DNA of 9,233 nucleotides, from NCBI GenBank assembly GCA_011526335.1, contig WTJB01000209.1:1-9233 (forward strand), given 5' to 3'. Within the stretch, counting starts at the first letter, position 1. Each line of letters begins with the position of its first letter. Below are positions 8,887 through 9,233 of the stretch, in pieces. The position numbers and the translations under genes are program-made. Below the pieces are notes generated by a model, which was not told the DNA's origin, did no database searches, and saw only the letters and a program-made list of their open reading frames with translations. The DNA comes from Candidatus Arcticimaribacter sp. (GTDB lineage: Bacteria; Bacteroidota; Bacteroidia; Flavobacteriales; Flavobacteriaceae).

Positions 8887-9233
8887 TTAAAAGGGGGACT
8901 CACCTTTCACAGTAAAGCCCATAGAACGTGCAGTACCGGCTACCATTTTCATCGCAGATTCGATAGTAAATGCATTTAAATCAGGCATTTTATCCTCTGC
9001 AATGGTACGTACTTGCTCCCAAGTAACCGAAGCTACTTTGGATCTATTGGGTTCTGAAGAGCCTTTTTTAGCTTTTGCTGCTTCCATTAATTGAACGGCC
9101 GCCGGAGGTGTCTTAATGACGAAATCAAAAGATTTGTCTTTGTATACAGAAATCACAACAGGTAATACCTTACCTTGCTTATCTTGAGTTCTAGCATTGA
9201 ACTGCTTACAAAACTCCATGATGTTGACTCCTG
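8887..9233 (-). CDS. rplK: 50S ribosomal protein L11 (5'-truncated by window edge)
   Basis: This is the 23S rRNA-binding protein of the GTPase-associated centre, needed for factor function and, in many bacteria, for RelA activation. The window holds 114 complete codons plus part of one more. The frame enters as (A)[16 protein letters not shown], which is internal to L11, so the ATG at 9219 is not the start. About 30 N-terminal residues, including the usual proline-rich switch region, lie beyond base 9233. The C-terminal rRNA-binding domain is complete and contains [17 protein letters not shown] and the family signature [14 protein letters not shown] near the end. The gene ends in TAA 20 nt before rplA. 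It is the first gene of the set visible here. In related genomes secE and nusG usually precede it, but that cannot be checked in this window. Confidence 0.98.
   Translation of the reverse strand, partial: GVNIMEFCKQFNARTQDKQGKVLPVVISVYKDKSFDFVIKTPPAAVQLMEAAKAKKGSSEPNRSKVASVTWEQVRTIAEDKMPDLNAFTIESAMKMVAGTARSMGFTVKGESPF

Noticed and set aside
1..9233. Search for a defence, mobile or otherwise undescribed system
   Set aside because: The window is filled by six conserved housekeeping genes with short gaps. There are no repeats, integrase or transposase fragments, CRISPR units, RNA genes or composition breaks that I can see.

Overview
The window is a core housekeeping locus read entirely on the minus strand. 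It is the ribosomal-protein/RNA-polymerase operon in the order rplK (5' end outside the window) - rplA - rplJ - rplL - rpoB - rpoC (3' end outside the window). The proteins are of the Bacteroidota type, most like Flavobacteriia. The support is the RpoB and RpoC wording, a 1270-residue RpoB, the Bacteroidota-style L10 and L1 C-termini, modest G+C, and start codons preceded by A/T-rich leaders instead of Shine-Dalgarno sequences. I cannot name a genus.

Layout in transcription order (right to left): L11 fragment (9233-8887), 20-nt gap, L1 (8866-8177), 21-nt gap, L10 (8155-7640), 72-nt gap, L7/L12 (7567-7190), 112-nt gap, RNA polymerase beta (7077-3265), 47-nt gap, RNA polymerase beta' (3217 to the left edge, about 1072 codons present). 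No stretch over 300 bases lacks a gene, and no RNA gene, mobile element, CRISPR array or foreign insert is visible. All reading frames look intact, and the catalytic and zinc-binding residues of the polymerase are present.

The genes supply the ribosomal L1 stalk (L1), the L11/L10/L12 factor-binding stalk, and the two large catalytic subunits of RNA polymerase. Co-transcription ties ribosome and polymerase production together.

What is worth a second look lies in the junctions. A strong hairpin followed by a U-run sits between rplL and rpoB, where E. coli has its known attenuator. A 32-codon open frame crosses that hairpin and ends in TAATG over the rpoB start. An 11-bp hairpin holds the rplJ stop codon in its triloop. 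Weaker hairpins occur at the rplA stop and between rpoB and rpoC. These are readings by eye, not folded or compared. Apart from them the region is ordinary, and I found no novel gene system.
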